Below are positions 53,956 through 64,000 of a stretch of DNA of 64,000 nucleotides, piece after piece; the first letter of the stretch is position 1, and each line of letters opens with the position of its first letter. Under the pieces are notes generated by a model. It made no database searches and was not told where the DNA came from. It worked only from the letters and a program-made list of their open reading frames with translations. Source of the stretch: Tillus elongatus (Eukaryota > Arthropoda > Insecta > Coleoptera > Cleridae); assembly GCA_964006375.1 (NCBI GenBank), contig OZ023262.1, positions 194,484,407-194,548,406 of the forward strand, given 5' to 3'. Position numbers and translations under genes: made by a program.

Positions 53956-54174
53956 GTCATAAATATATATGGCGGTGACAGTAGGTATTTTATTTTTTAT
54001 AAAGGAGGGTCTGCATAATTCTCTATTTGTCAACACAAATAAAGACCTAATTCATATTTTTTGTGGTACTGCTATGCTATTTATTTAAGAACAATTTCCC
54101 CATGTAATGATGCCGTATCTTAAAACTGAGTGAACATAGGTGTTTAGGCTGATAAGACAAGGAAGGGGTCCTTG

Positions 54175-54180
<6 letters not shown>

Positions 54181-54254
<74 letters not shown>
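54181..54254. repeat. (AT)n microsatellite, transposon insertion site
   Basis: AT tract ending exactly at the left terminus of DD41D element 2. Confidence 0.97.
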
Positions 54255-54257
<3 letters not shown>

Positions 54258-56117
54258 GTGACATTGACAAGAGTGCCATGCATAGTACCACGCAATAGGG
54301 AACATAAAAAAACAAAAACGTTTCTGTACACTTATGTCCTTAACCCGTTTGTTTTCGAGATACAGTGTCATTTTTTTAAATTCATTTTTCAACTTTTTGC
54401 GATAGATAATTGACTTTCTATATTTTTCTATTGCTTTTGATTTGTTGCCGCATTGCTCATGGTTCTTATAGAAAAAACAAAAAAGACTTCGTGTTGATTT
54501 GGCATTTAGAAAATCCCTATTCACTCGAGTAACAAATAAACACAATGAAACAATCGTTCACATGCAGTCGGCTACATCAACAATCCATTGCAAATGTCAA
54601 ACAGACATTGAATAATTTATTTAAAGCCGCGACGTTGCTAAATAGGTTTTATTGTTTTATTTATCGTTTGCTCCTTTTTAAAATGGTTAGGTATACTTTT
54701 GTAGAATACAGAGCCATTATTATTTGTTATGGCGAGGCTATCGAGAAAAATATCACAGACGACAAGTTTCTCATGTGAAAACATATATCGACGTTCATTG
54801 GGAGAAGACGGCTGCTTTAAGAAAGGAAAGGTTGACAGTGGAGTTTGGCGAAGTTGCCGTACTGTTAACAACGAAGAATCTGTTTTGAAAATGGTAGGGA
54901 ATAATCCTGGGATAAACGTAAGAAAAATCAGTTCTGTTCTTACACAATGTAAACCGCGGGTCAACCAGAAATGGCCTTAAGGAACACTTTCTTCACCCGT
55001 GCCATCCTCAAAAAGTTTACCACTTCTTAGAAGATCATTTACCCCCTGCACAATATTGCAAGTAGCTGCAAAAGCAAGAGGAACATTTCCCGTCATTAAT
55101 TATGTTTACCGATGAGGCAGGTTTAAGTGGCGACGTAGTCCTAAACATGCATAACATGCACTACTGAAGTGATGGAAATCCTCATCAAAGCGTAACAAGA
55201 AACCACCAGCCTGGGTTTTCTGGGCAGGTATAATTGACAATTTTTTTCTAATGCCCAATCGTTTGACAGGTAAACTCTATCGAAATTTCTTGCGGGATGA
55301 ACTAAACATTTTGCCAGAAGATGCACTGTTAAATATAATTAGGAGAATGTACTACATACATGACGGGACGCCAGCTCATTTTTCCCGAATAGCAAGGAAG
55401 TTTTTAAATAGAAAATTTCGAAGTACGTGGATTGGTCGTGGTGAGCGGGCCTATTGCATTTCCAGCACTAAGCCCCGACTGCAATCGACTCGATTTTTAT
55501 TTTGGGGTTTTTGAAAAATGAGGTTTATTCCGTAGAAATAAAAATGAAGACCATTTATGGAGCAGAATTATGGAAGCTGCTGATATGTTTCCAAGGATAT
55601 TTCAGAGATGTCTGTCTATGATCAGGAGATTGTAAATGTGTATTGAAAAAAGCGCCTGCCAATTTGAACAGCTTCTTTAAAGTTGCTCTTTATTATTTGA
55701 TAATGTTTATTATGTTTCCTATTCTTTCAGTTTATCTCCAGTTAGTCATAAATAACAGGGTTATTGATTTCAATTGTTTTATTATGTTTATTTTTTACTC
55801 GAGATAGCATGAATACTTAATAATTAATAATAATTTTTTACAGAGCCGTAGTAACTTATTTAATTAACAATGATAATGAACCCCTCTAATTTCGCCACTG
55901 GTTGCTTATAACGGTTAATATTTTTACACAATGTGACAACCTGTAAGGAACTATTTTGTAACAATTTTGATCATATTATCTAAGAAAATTTAAAAAAAAG
56001 ACAATTTGACACTGCACCCCGAAACCAAAAGGGTTTTGGACATAAGTGTACAGGAACTTTTTTTTATGATTTCTATCGCGTGGTACTACGCGTTGCACTT
56101 TTTTCAATGTCACTCTC
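54255..56117 (+). mobile_element. DD41D-type element 2 with ~130-bp TIRs
   Basis: The left end 'GGGTGACATTGACAAGAGTG' and inner 'agtaccacgcaatagg', 'ctgtacacttatgtcc' match the reverse complement of the right end ('agtaccacgcgatag', 'ctgtacacttatgtcc', GAGTGACATTGA). The right border is at about 56117. About 1.86 kb. Its transposase (54683-55680) is a decayed relative of element 1. Sequence between the stop and the right TIR (55681-55990) has no other content. Confidence 0.8.
54683..55680 (+). pseudogene. DD41D-type transposase, multiply frameshifted
   Basis: MVRYTFVEYRAIIICYGEA opens the frame at 54683. Later pieces, in order, are NNEESVLKMVGNNPGINVRK (helix-turn-helix region), MFTDEAG (first Asp retained, near 55107), GIIDNFFLMPNRLTGKLYRN, YIHDGTPAHFSRIARKFLNR (second Asp) and SPDCNRLDF (third Asp region after a one-base shift). 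It ends CQFEQLL with a stop at 55678-55680. The spacing of the last two aspartates is 41 or 42 depending on how the shift at about 55443 is resolved. At least five frameshifts or stops, so non-functional. Confidence 0.8.
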
Positions 56118-56129
56118 TTTTCGCAGATA

Positions 56130-56398
56130 TTTTCATTTTATAAGAGGCTTGGATAAGTTTTTTTTAGCAGAAAAATGGGACCAGGTTTTCGGGGAAAGTT
56201 TTGGGTTTTCTTTCGGAAAATAACAAAGCTACGCAATCAAATTTGATACGTAGGTTTTTGTTATAACAAGTAAACTATATACCAAATTTTAGATCTCTAT
56301 CTTGCAAAAAAAGTTAGAAGCATTTTATTAAAAAAATATTTGGTCCGAGATTATTTCTACGAAAATTGACTAACATAACGCACATGTTGCGCCAAACT
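56130..56398 (-). repeat. Rep1 copy, 5' half
   Basis: 'ttataagaggcttggataag', 'gggaccaggttttcgggg', 'gaagcattttattaaa' and the 5' end ACTAACATAACGCACATGTT (to 56398) match Rep1 on the minus strand. It lies immediately beyond DD41D element 2. Confidence 0.65.
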
Positions 56399-57095
56399 TG
56401 TATTGTTTTGACGATTTTACTAACGTTGGGAAGCTCGTAAACGCAAGTAAAGAAAAATCGGGCAGAGTTTCAAAAATAATTAAGATAAATAGAATATTAT
56501 TTTAACTGAGATAAGCGAGTTTTGAAACTTTGAATTTCTTCCGAAAAAAACATAAATTACCTAACACCGGTATTAGTTTTGTCGAGTTGCACCTCATATT
56601 TGGATCGAGCCACTATACGAGACGAATTCCACAGAAAATCAACACAATACAGGTCGTTATAAAGCTACAATTGATATTTCTGTAAAGCAATGAGAATGTT
56701 ATTTTTCATACGATTTTTCAAATAACTCGAAAACTATTGGGACACCGGAGAACATTTTTATGACAGCATATCCCTTATTTTTTGCCAGGATCCTGAAAAT
56801 GTATTAGGGCTGCTATTTAAAAAAATGAAGTTGGTGTCATTACAAGAAATTTGTTACATCCTATTTACACCGCAATATTTAAGTTATGTGAAGCTTGAAA
56901 AAGGAAGGCCAGTTAATATTTGAGTTTTTTCTATATCTTTGAAAATAACCGAGATATTATCCATCCCCACACTAGGTGGAGACCCTGTATATATAAACAT
57001 ATGGAGTCTCAAACGAAATCTGGTACATATGGGTTCCAACGAGGCCAACTTCATGCACATTTGAAGACATACAAACCGACAAAAAAATTTCATTC
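56399..57095. other. unassigned; orphan transposon end at ~56970
   Basis: 'CACACTAGGTGGAGACCCTG' followed by TA (56968-56990) looks like the right terminus (TACAGGGTCTCCACC in reverse) of a TA-inserting transposon. No left partner was found. No gene recognised. Confidence 0.4.
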
Positions 57096-57836
57096 CCAAA
57101 TGATGTCTTGACACTTTTTACGACGTTTACGGAAAACAAATATTTTGGAATTTATGTCGCCGTTCCACACGTATTGGCGATGTGAAAGTAAAACTTGATT
57201 CTGGAATAAAAAAAATTGTCTGCCAGACGGTCGGACTGTCGGCCTGTATGTCTGTCTATTAGCAGGCGCAATAACATTCGGGCGAATTGAGATATCATTC
57301 AACTTTGGTATCCAGTTAGCACCTTACAAAGGAACGCTCCGAATTGGGGCTGGGGGGGGGGTGGGGGGGCAAACCGGGGCGCCCACCCCGGGCGACAATT
57401 TCAGGTTGTTGTACCACAAAGCGCCTAGCATGCAGAGCACGTTGTTATATCAATTATTCATTTGATTTTAAAACTCCCAGTTAGTTTATGAACACATCCT
57501 AAGGGCTCATTCTGAAATGCGCTGCGAGCAGCTGCAGCGCAGCAGATTGTTGACAACATCCAATGGCGGGAATTTTAATTTAAACTTATTATTTTCAAAC
57601 TTATTGTTTTTACTCCTCGGAGTAGAACACATTTAAAAAACTTAGGAGTCCCGATTATACGTAACTAAAAAAAAATTTTTTTTAGAGAGGGGGCGCCACT
57701 ATCAGGTTTCTGCCCCAGTTCGAAAAAATCGTAGTTCCGGGGCGGTTTTTTTGGGTGAACTGAGAATGTCTTTCTGCTGAGAGTAGATTATCAGATATAT
57801 GTGGAAGTTATGATTCAATTTGCAGCACTATTTTAA
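57096..57836 (-). repeat. Rep2 copy f, rearranged and interrupted
   Basis: 57096-57195 is the Rep2 3' end on the plus strand. 57196-57352 is module 1 on the minus strand ('ctgtatgtctgtctatta', 'gttagcaccttacaaagg'). 57757-57836 is the Rep2 5' end on the minus strand (TGTGGAAGTTATGATTCAAT). Between them a ~400-bp foreign segment (57353-57756) has G/C-rich edges ('gggcaaaccggggcgccc' and 'gagggggcgccactatca'); its type is unknown. Confidence 0.65.
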
Positions 57837-57981
57837 ATATTCAGGTATACCATATAAACTAACAAACGTGGTGGCCACTGCTGGTGTTAACGGAAGCGGC
57901 AAAGAAAACACAAATATTGTAGTTAAAAAGAGCAGAATAAAAAACAATTTTTTATGGACTATGTTCTAATAATAAAAAATC

Positions 57982-60145
57982 TCTGGACGCAGCAAGTGCG
58001 TTATGGTAGCGAATTTTCTTTAAAATATTTTCAATAGCAAATTTCTTTCTTTGAAGAAAGCAGGCATCAAACTTGGTTGCCTATATAGTAGAAACAATGT
58101 ACCATATTTCTTCTAAATAAATTTATTGTTTGAAAATATATAAACATTTTTCAAAAGTCTGGATGTAGCAAATGTGTTATGGAAGTGAATTTCCATAAAC
58201 ATGTTTGGCTAGGCAGGTTTCTGAAAACAGTTTTTTTAAAAGCATTCGGGAGCAAAACTGCAAATTTACCGAAAATTCGCTACTAAAACGCACTTACTGC
58301 GTCCAGATTTTTTTCTTACAAACGCATCATATTTCGATAAAAAATGCAAAAATGCATTAATGAATTTGTTCTACGAAAATTAGCTAAAAAAATTATACAC
58401 CCCTACTCACTCTTGGTCCCGTAACTTCCTTGGGGAGTGTGAACAAGACATTTTTCTGGGGTATATGGATCCAAGGGGGAGCCTAGGCAGCTTTCTGAAA
58501 ACAGTTTTTTGAAAAGCGTTCGGGAGCTAAACTGCAAATGGTCGCTTAACTTCCTTGGGGGGTGTGAACAAGACATTTTTCTTGGGGTTTGTGGATCCAG
58601 GGGGCCCTAGGCAGGTTTCTGAAAACAGTTTTTTGAAACGAGTTCTGGAGCTAAACTGCAAATTTACCGAAAATTCGCTACCAAAACGCACTAACTGCGT
58701 CCAGATTTTTTTCTTACAAACGCATCATATTTCGATAAAAAATGCGGGCGGCTTTCTGAAAACAGTTTTTTTTAAAGCATTCGGGAGCTAAGATGCAAAT
58801 GGTCCCGTAACTTCTTTGGGGGGTGAGAACAAGACTTTTTTCTTGGGGTTTGTGGATCCAGTGTGAAAAGCGTTCAGGAGCTAAACTGCAAATTTACCGA
58901 AAATTCGCTACCAAAACGCACTTACTGCGCCCAAATTTTTTCTTACAAACGCATCATATTTCGATGGAAAATGCAAAAATGCATTAACAAATTTGTTCTA
59001 CGAAAATTAGCTAAAAAAACATTACACACCCCTACTCATTCCTGGTCCCATAACTTCCTTGGGGAGTGTGAACAAGAATTTTTTCTTGGGGTTTGTGGAT
59101 CCAGGGGGGAGCCTAGGCAGGTTTCTGAAAAGTTTTTTGAAAAGCGTTCGGGAGCTAAACTGCAAATGTACCGAAAATTCGCTATCAAAACGCACTTACT
59201 GCGTCCAGATGTTTTTCTTACAAACAAATATTTTGATAAAAAATGCAAAAATGCATTAACGAATTTGTTCTACGAAATTAGCTAAAAAAACTATACACCC
59301 CTACTCACTCCTGGTCCCGTAACTTCCTTGGGGGTGTGAACAAGAAATTTTTCCTGGGGTTTGTGGATCCAGGGGGAGGGGGCGCTAGGCAGGTCTCTGA
59401 AAACAGTTTTTTGAAAAGCGTTCGGGAACTAAACTGCAAATTTACCGAAAATTCGCTACCAAAACGCACTTACTGCGTTCAGATTTTTTTCTTACAAACG
59501 CATCATATTTCGATAAACAATGCAAAAATGCATTAACAAATTTGTTCCACGAAACTTAGCTTAAAAACAATTATAGACCGTTAAACCATAAACTTCACTA
59601 AACCTACAAATAAATATCCAAAAAGGCACCAACTTAACTACACTGACAGCCAAAGCATCAAAGAAAGGGTCTATTTGAAATGAATATTTTGTAAATATTT
59701 TGTTAAATGAAGGGCAATGGCGGTTGAATCTGAACCTTAAGGGTTTGCAGAACACTCTTCTTGCAACATTTTCTTTTCACAATCGGTATTTGTTTCACGT
59801 TCTTTGCCTAAACATTGCCAATTTTGACGTTTAAAATTGCGAGTTGACGTTTTGAGGAAAACTCCGAAATTTGTCTCTTTAACTGCCCATAACTTCTTTG
59901 TCTTTAAAGCTAGAGACCTAAATTTTGGTACGGAATTGACTCTTTATAATACAAATCGTATCAAATTTGGTTGCCCTTACTTTATTATTTTCGGAGATAT
60001 GAATTTTTTTATAAGGAAAACACAAAATTTTTGGAGAAAACCTAGTCCGATTTTTCTGGCTAACGAACTTGTCCAAGCCACTTACAAAAGGAAGGTACTC
60101 ACCAAATTTGATCAAGATTGGTTCATTATTGTATGAGTTATAGGT

Positions 60146-60232
<87 letters not shown>

Positions 60233-60272
60233 CACAGATCTCCTCATTAGCGAATTAAAAAAAAATACGTTA
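57982..60272 (+). repeat. Rep1 longest copy, with internal tandem array
   Basis: It starts TCTGGACGCAGCAAGTGCGT. The 5' module is followed by a ~1.4-kb tandem array (58160-59545), then 'accataaacttcactaaacctaca', 'aaagcatcaaagaaagggtc' and 'gtccgatttttctggctaacg'. Then come (AT)n 60149-60231 and 'cacagatctcctcattagcg', ending with a decayed hairpin. Confidence 0.8.
58160..59545 (+). repeat. ~280-bp tandem repeat array inside Rep1
   Basis: About five full or partial units, each with 'ggtcccgtaacttccttgggg', 'gtgaacaagac.ttttt', 'ggggtttgtggatccagggg', 'gcgttcgggagctaaactgc', 'aaattcgctaccaaaacgca' and 'tttcttacaaacgcatcata'. Units vary in length through internal deletions. Short frames (for example NKFFLGFVDPGG) recur only because the DNA repeats. 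Confidence 0.9.
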
Positions 60273-60929
60273 AAAAATACATATAGTTTAAGGTCGTTGT
60301 GACATAGACTGTATATTACACCTATAATCTGGTAGACCGCCACTGAAGACACTATTGATGATGTTTTCTATAGCAGCAAATCGCATCATGTAGCCAGGAA
60401 GAAGGAATAGAAAGGGAAAATAAGTTTCTTTCAAAGGCATTTCTGTCAAACCTGTCTACGATGAAAAGGAAACAGGGCAACATTAACTGACTACGTTTCT
60501 AAAAGCTCAAAACCTGATTACCGGGCAGCTTTATCGACATAAAAGAATATTTTGCTAAACAGTGTCGGTTAAATAGACTTCTTATGTTACGCGTGACATC
60601 GAAGATCTTTAGGAGAATTTCAGACTCGAAGTTTTGTGATAGACATCTGACACAAAAATAATGATATCGTGATGTTATAGACTGACGTTAATCAGTACGT
60701 GCATAAGCGACCCCTTACTAAAAGTAAACAGAGTACTTTTAGATTATAGTCAATAACGTCCCATTAAACTTTAGTCGAAAATATTTTACAGGTATAGGTT
60801 TGAAAAATATCGGTTCTTCAGTTGTTTCAGAATTTTTATATTTATAATTATAAGATACTCCAATTAGAGATGTTTTACGATATCCGCAGCAATTGGAGGA
60901 GCAATCAAACAATGTGTCTTTAAAAATGT
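60273..60929. other. unassigned AT-rich DNA
   Basis: No gene or element recognised. Confidence 0.4.
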
Positions 60930-61229
60930 TCGGGACGCAGCAAGTGCATTATAGTAGTGAATTTTAATAACAATTACACACTATTAGTAAAGTTTGTTAT
61001 TAAAACTAATTCCTTAAATTTAAATGGACCTTGGAGATCGGTTTTAGAGGACCCGGTTAGCGATCACTTCAAGAAATTTCTATTCGCTATGGAGCTAAAA
61101 ATTATAATTTCGTACAGATCTATCTAAGTACTGCAAGTCTCTTTAAAAAATTGTGTTACAAATTTAGTTCAAGTTACAAAAGTTTTCCAGGAAAAAAATA
61201 ATAATTTAGAAAGGGAATGTACCTGCCAA
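60930..61229 (+). repeat. Rep1 fragments, deleted copy
   Basis: The 5' end TTCGGGACGCAGCAAGTGCA (60929-60948) is followed within 80 bp by the 3' block ('gatcggttttagagga', 'gcgatcacttcaagaaat'). A piece of the middle ('tttccaggaaaa', 'gggaatgtacctgcca') lies at 61170-61228. Internal order is scrambled by deletion or nesting. Confidence 0.5.
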
Positions 61230-62247
61230 ATTATAAATATGGCAGGTATTTTGTTGGGGGTGTTTTGTATACCAGATCTTTAATGTGTTCCCACAAGAAA
61301 AAAAATATAGTTTCGTTAGATCTGGAGATCTTGGAGTCCACGGAATAGGTTCTTCCTCTTCCGATCCAAAGGCCTGGAAATTTTGCATCCAGAGTATTTC
61401 GGACTGCAATGCTGAAATGAATAGGTGCCCCCTCTAACTGAAACCACATCCTTCTCAATAGTTGTAGTGGTATGTTTTCCAGGAGATTATCAAGAAAATG
61501 AAAAATATTTCCATTAAGGTGTCAATCACAAAAATTCAGCCCTATTATGTGGTCTCCAATTATTCCTCCCCACCTCCACCTATGTTTCTGGTCAACAGTT
61601 CTCACAAAATGTGGATTGGCATCAGCGTAGAAGTGTATATTATGCCTGTTTACATGACCATTCTTTTGGAATGTCGCCTCATCGGTGAACAATACTTACA
61701 TTTCTTTTTAATCCCAAAATCGTTCCCCTTCTCCAACTCGAGCAAGACCCCAATTACAGAAGTGTAATGTATTTCGATGTCTTGCCTATTAAGTATTTGA
61801 GTTAGTTGGACATGATATGGATGGAACCTATTATTACTTAACATTCTTTTCACAGAAGTTTGACACAAGTTCAACATATCACTTATGTCTGCTGTACTTC
61901 TATGTGGGTCTTCAACAACAGATGCGACAACATTAAATTCATTCTCTTCGTTGAGCACTGGCTTCATTCGTTCATGCTTCTCGTACTTAACTGTCCCCGT
62001 CCTGTCACACCTATTCATTAGTATTTGAAATGATCTTTTTTCCCCTCAGGGCTCGTCCGCGGCCTTGCCGCCCCGATAGCACTGCAACCTTTGGCTTATT
62101 GTGCATTTGAAATGATCTTGCATCTGGATGCCTTCTTTCAGAAAATCTATCACCGTACACTCTGGATGCAAGAAGACAGTTCTCTAAGCATTCTCCAAGG
62201 ACGTAAATCATTGCATTTAATTCTTCAAACGTGTACTTAATTTTCAT
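61230..62247 (-). pseudogene. DD41D mariner-type transposase 3, split by a LINE
   Basis: MKIKYTFEELNAMIYVLGEC starts at 62247. RRHPDARSF is then interrupted by a 67-bp LINE insertion (62038-62104) and resumes LMNRCDRTGTVKYEKHER. DPHRSTADISDMLNLCQTSV is the helix-turn-helix region. FTDEATF keeps the first Asp. In QLEGAPIHFS the second Asp is Glu. SPDLTKL.FF..G with DLVYKTPP gives the third site and tail, ending near 61231. The spacing from the second site to the third Asp is 41 in the conceptual reading. Frameshifts occur near 61330 and 61700. The terminal inverted repeats were not located. Confidence 0.82.
62038..62104 (-). mobile_element. 67-bp LOA-like LINE 3' end insertion
   Basis: The minus strand is the extreme 3' end of the complete LINE (GCGGCAAGGCCGCGGACGAG plus a short A tail). 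It is flanked by a perfect 15-bp duplication ATTTGAAATGATCTT (62023-62037 and 62105-62119). Removing insert and one duplication restores the transposase frame across the junction. Confidence 0.93.
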
Positions 62248-62478
62248 TACAAAATACTCCTTATTAAAAAAGATAATATGCACAAGACGTGGCCAAATGT
62301 CACAAGATTATACAAATAATTAGTTACATGTAATATAGTTACATATAAATCATTTCAATTGATTGCTGAATCGCATACTTCATTTTTATTATAAAATACT
62401 CCTTATTAAAAAAGATAATATGCACAAGATGTCACCAAATGTCACAGGATTGTACAAATAATTAGTTACATTGTCATG
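62238..62478 (+). repeat. ~92-bp segment duplicated in direct orientation
   Basis: 62238-62330 and 62386-62478 share 'aaaatactccttattaaaaa', 'gataatatgcacaaga', 'ccaaatgtcaca.gatt' and 'caaataattagttacat', with a ~55-bp spacer. The first copy overlaps the start of transposase 3, so this may be part of that element's 5' region. Confidence 0.8.
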
Positions 62479-62654
62479 GTAACGAGTAGCAATTGCTTCC
62501 ATTCCTTGTGCCGTGCCGCCTGGGATTTTTCTCATTTTCTGTGTAATTTTTTTGAAAAACCTTAATATATCAAAAGTAGGTTGAGATAGATACGGCAAAC
62601 ATGATATTTTCTGAATGAGTAAGCTTTAAGTTTTCTCACGGGAAAAATAATATA

Positions 62655-62812
62655 CAGGGTGTTGTATTTAAGAAATTCAATTAAAATGAAGGTGAATGTA
62701 AATTTTTAGTTGAATATAGAACCTACAGAGGCCTCATCTACCACATAAAATACTATAGTATTCTATTTAAGTAAAATATAATTTTTGGTATTTCTTTTTT
62801 TTGTGCACCCTG
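62655..62812. mobile_element. 158-bp MITE, TA-inserted
   Basis: CAGGGTGTTGTATTTAAG at the left and CTTTTTTTTGTGCACCCTG at the right give an inverted CAGGGTG with weaker inner pairing. TA flanks both sides (62653-62654, 62813-62814). The CAGGGTG terminus matches DD41D element 1, which could have mobilised it. No coding capacity. Confidence 0.55.
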
Positions 62813-62928
62813 TATACTTTAAAATAATTTTGGGTTATAGCAAAGATCACACGTTATAAATTTAATTGACATTTTTTTTTTCAAGTACAACGGTTTAGTA
62901 ACTATGGACCGACGCGCGCTATTGGACA

Positions 62929-62932
<4 letters not shown>

Positions 62933-63003
<71 letters not shown>
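62933..63003. repeat. (AT)n microsatellite
   Basis: 71-bp AT tract. Confidence 0.97.
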
Positions 63004-63008
<5 letters not shown>

Positions 63009-63140
63009 GGAAAATCTAGGGATATTTTTAAAAATGCATGTCTTTTTTTCTTGATATTATTTAAGAAGAAAACAAAAAATGTATGGTATAAGTGTTTAAT
63101 ATTACATAAAATGAAATGTTTTATTCCAGAAACCTAGAAG

Positions 63141-63144
<4 letters not shown>

Positions 63145-63231
<87 letters not shown>
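63145..63231. repeat. (AT)n microsatellite
   Basis: 87-bp AT tract ending just before the Tc1-type element. Confidence 0.97.
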
Positions 63232-63234
<3 letters not shown>

Positions 63235-63280
63235 AATTTTAAGAATTTTGCAAAAACTTCTGAGCATGTGAGAAAAAAGT

Positions 63281-64000
63281 TTAACAAAAAGTATGACCTC
63301 CACGTTGAGCAATTACAGCTCTACGTCTATTGCTCATAGACAAAATGAGATTGTCAAGGTCTCCTTGTAGTAAACGTGCCCACTCTGTCAGAAGCTACTG
63401 GATTATAAACGCTTTGTGCATGTTGCCCATATGTGGAGTAATTCTTCGTTGAAGCATATACTCGACGTGTTCTATCGGATTCAGGTCCGGGAATTATGCT
63501 GGCCACGGTAAACTTCAATTTCCGCGTTATCAGCCAGTTGGTTACGATGCGCGCGGTATGTGGACGGGCATTATCATGCATTAGGTGGAAGTTTTGACCA
63601 ACAGCGCCTGCAAATGGACACACGATAGGTTGAAGAATGGTATTCAGATAGAGCTGAGCTGCTAGGAAGAGATTTGGAAAAACGAGTTCAGTTCTGCCAC
63701 CAATAATTACTCCGCCCCATGCCATTATTGTACCACCTCTGTATGGGTATACTTCGTGAATATGTTCTAAGCGTTCCGCATTTCCAGATCGTCTCCACAC
63801 CCTTATTCGACGAGAATCCAGACGGAAACAAACCTAGATTCTTCTGTGAATAAAACTGTAGCCCAGTTATCTGCAGACCAATTCAGATAATTTTGGCACC
63901 GGTCCAATCTTGCAGCGCGATTGCCTCTGGAAATAGGTGGACATCTAAGTGGACGTCTACTAGAGACGTTTGCTTCGTGAAGATGATTTCTTACAGTATC
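63281..64000 (-). pseudogene. Tc1-type (DD34E) transposase, runs off the window
   Basis: The minus-strand reading begins at the window edge: TVRNHLHEANVSSRRPLRCP (end of the DNA-binding part), ARLDRCQNYLNWSADNWATV and LFTEESRF (first catalytic Asp replaced by Glu). RVWRRSGNAERLEHIHEVYP, GGTIMAWGGVIIGGRTELVF, FHLMHDNARPHTARIVTNWL (second Asp) and, after a frameshift, FPDLNPIEHV (third, Glu) follow. The tail [15 protein letters not shown] ends at 63281. The Asp-Glu interval is about 34, as in Tc1. A premature stop and frameshifts near 63520 and 63400 kill the gene. Confidence 0.85.

Noticed and set aside
58160..59545. CRISPR-like array
   Set aside because: Eukaryotic context, ~280-bp units with no unique spacers, and embedded in a mobile repeat.

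Overview
This is a eukaryotic, almost certainly invertebrate (probably arthropod) nuclear DNA window. It is AT-rich, full of (AT)n microsatellites, and made of nested transposable elements of types common in arthropod genomes: an RNase H-bearing LINE of LOA/Lian or I-group type, CR1/Jockey-group LINEs, Penelope-like elements, DD34D and DD41D mariner-type elements, a Tc1-type element, a hAT and tRNA-derived SINEs. I found no convincing host protein gene, no rRNA, no functional tRNA and no bacterial-style operon. Species cannot be named from the sequence.

Layout. 0-8 kb: AT tracts, old repeat copies, a Penelope GIY-YIG remnant and a pair of ~260-bp inverted repeats (5085-5345 / 7843-8105). 8.1-14.6 kb: a hAT remnant split by a complete 5.2-kb LINE (8658-13894) with two intact ORFs, an A tail and a 14-bp target-site duplication. 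14.8-21.2 kb: a LINE tail, a full tRNA-type SINE, a deleted mariner, a tandem/inverted repeat, and a 2.9-kb giant inverted repeat built from two copies of the dominant repeat family (called Rep1 here). 22.2-32 kb: three broken copies of a second LINE mixed with Rep1 and another repeat family (Rep2). 33-43 kb: Penelope-type inverted repeats with hammerhead-ribozyme-like motifs, more SINE copies, a LINE 3' end and a Penelope GIY-YIG fragment. 42.6-49.4 kb: Rep2 and Rep1 copies, one Rep1 copy carrying a 1.6-kb (TG)n tract. 49.6-56.1 kb: two DD41D mariner-type elements, each butting directly on an (AT)n tract. 57-60.3 kb: a Rep1 copy with an internal ~280-bp tandem array. 61-64 kb: a third DD41D transposase disrupted by a 67-bp LINE insertion with a 15-bp duplication, a 158-bp MITE, and a Tc1-type transposase running off the window end.

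How the parts relate. The intact LINE probably supplied the machinery for the two short 5'-truncated copies of its own 3' end (46046-46465, 62038-62104). The SINEs need a partner LINE that I cannot identify. Rep1 and Rep2 carry no protein. Both share one plan: a terminal motif at the 5' end that recurs as the arms of a hairpin at the 3' end, often with an internal (AT)n. This resembles non-autonomous Helentron (HINE/DINE-type) elements, but that assignment is inference. All transposase genes other than the LINE ORFs are visibly broken.

Limits: family names rest on motifs read by eye. No alignment or database search was run. Boundaries of old repeats are good to tens of bases only.
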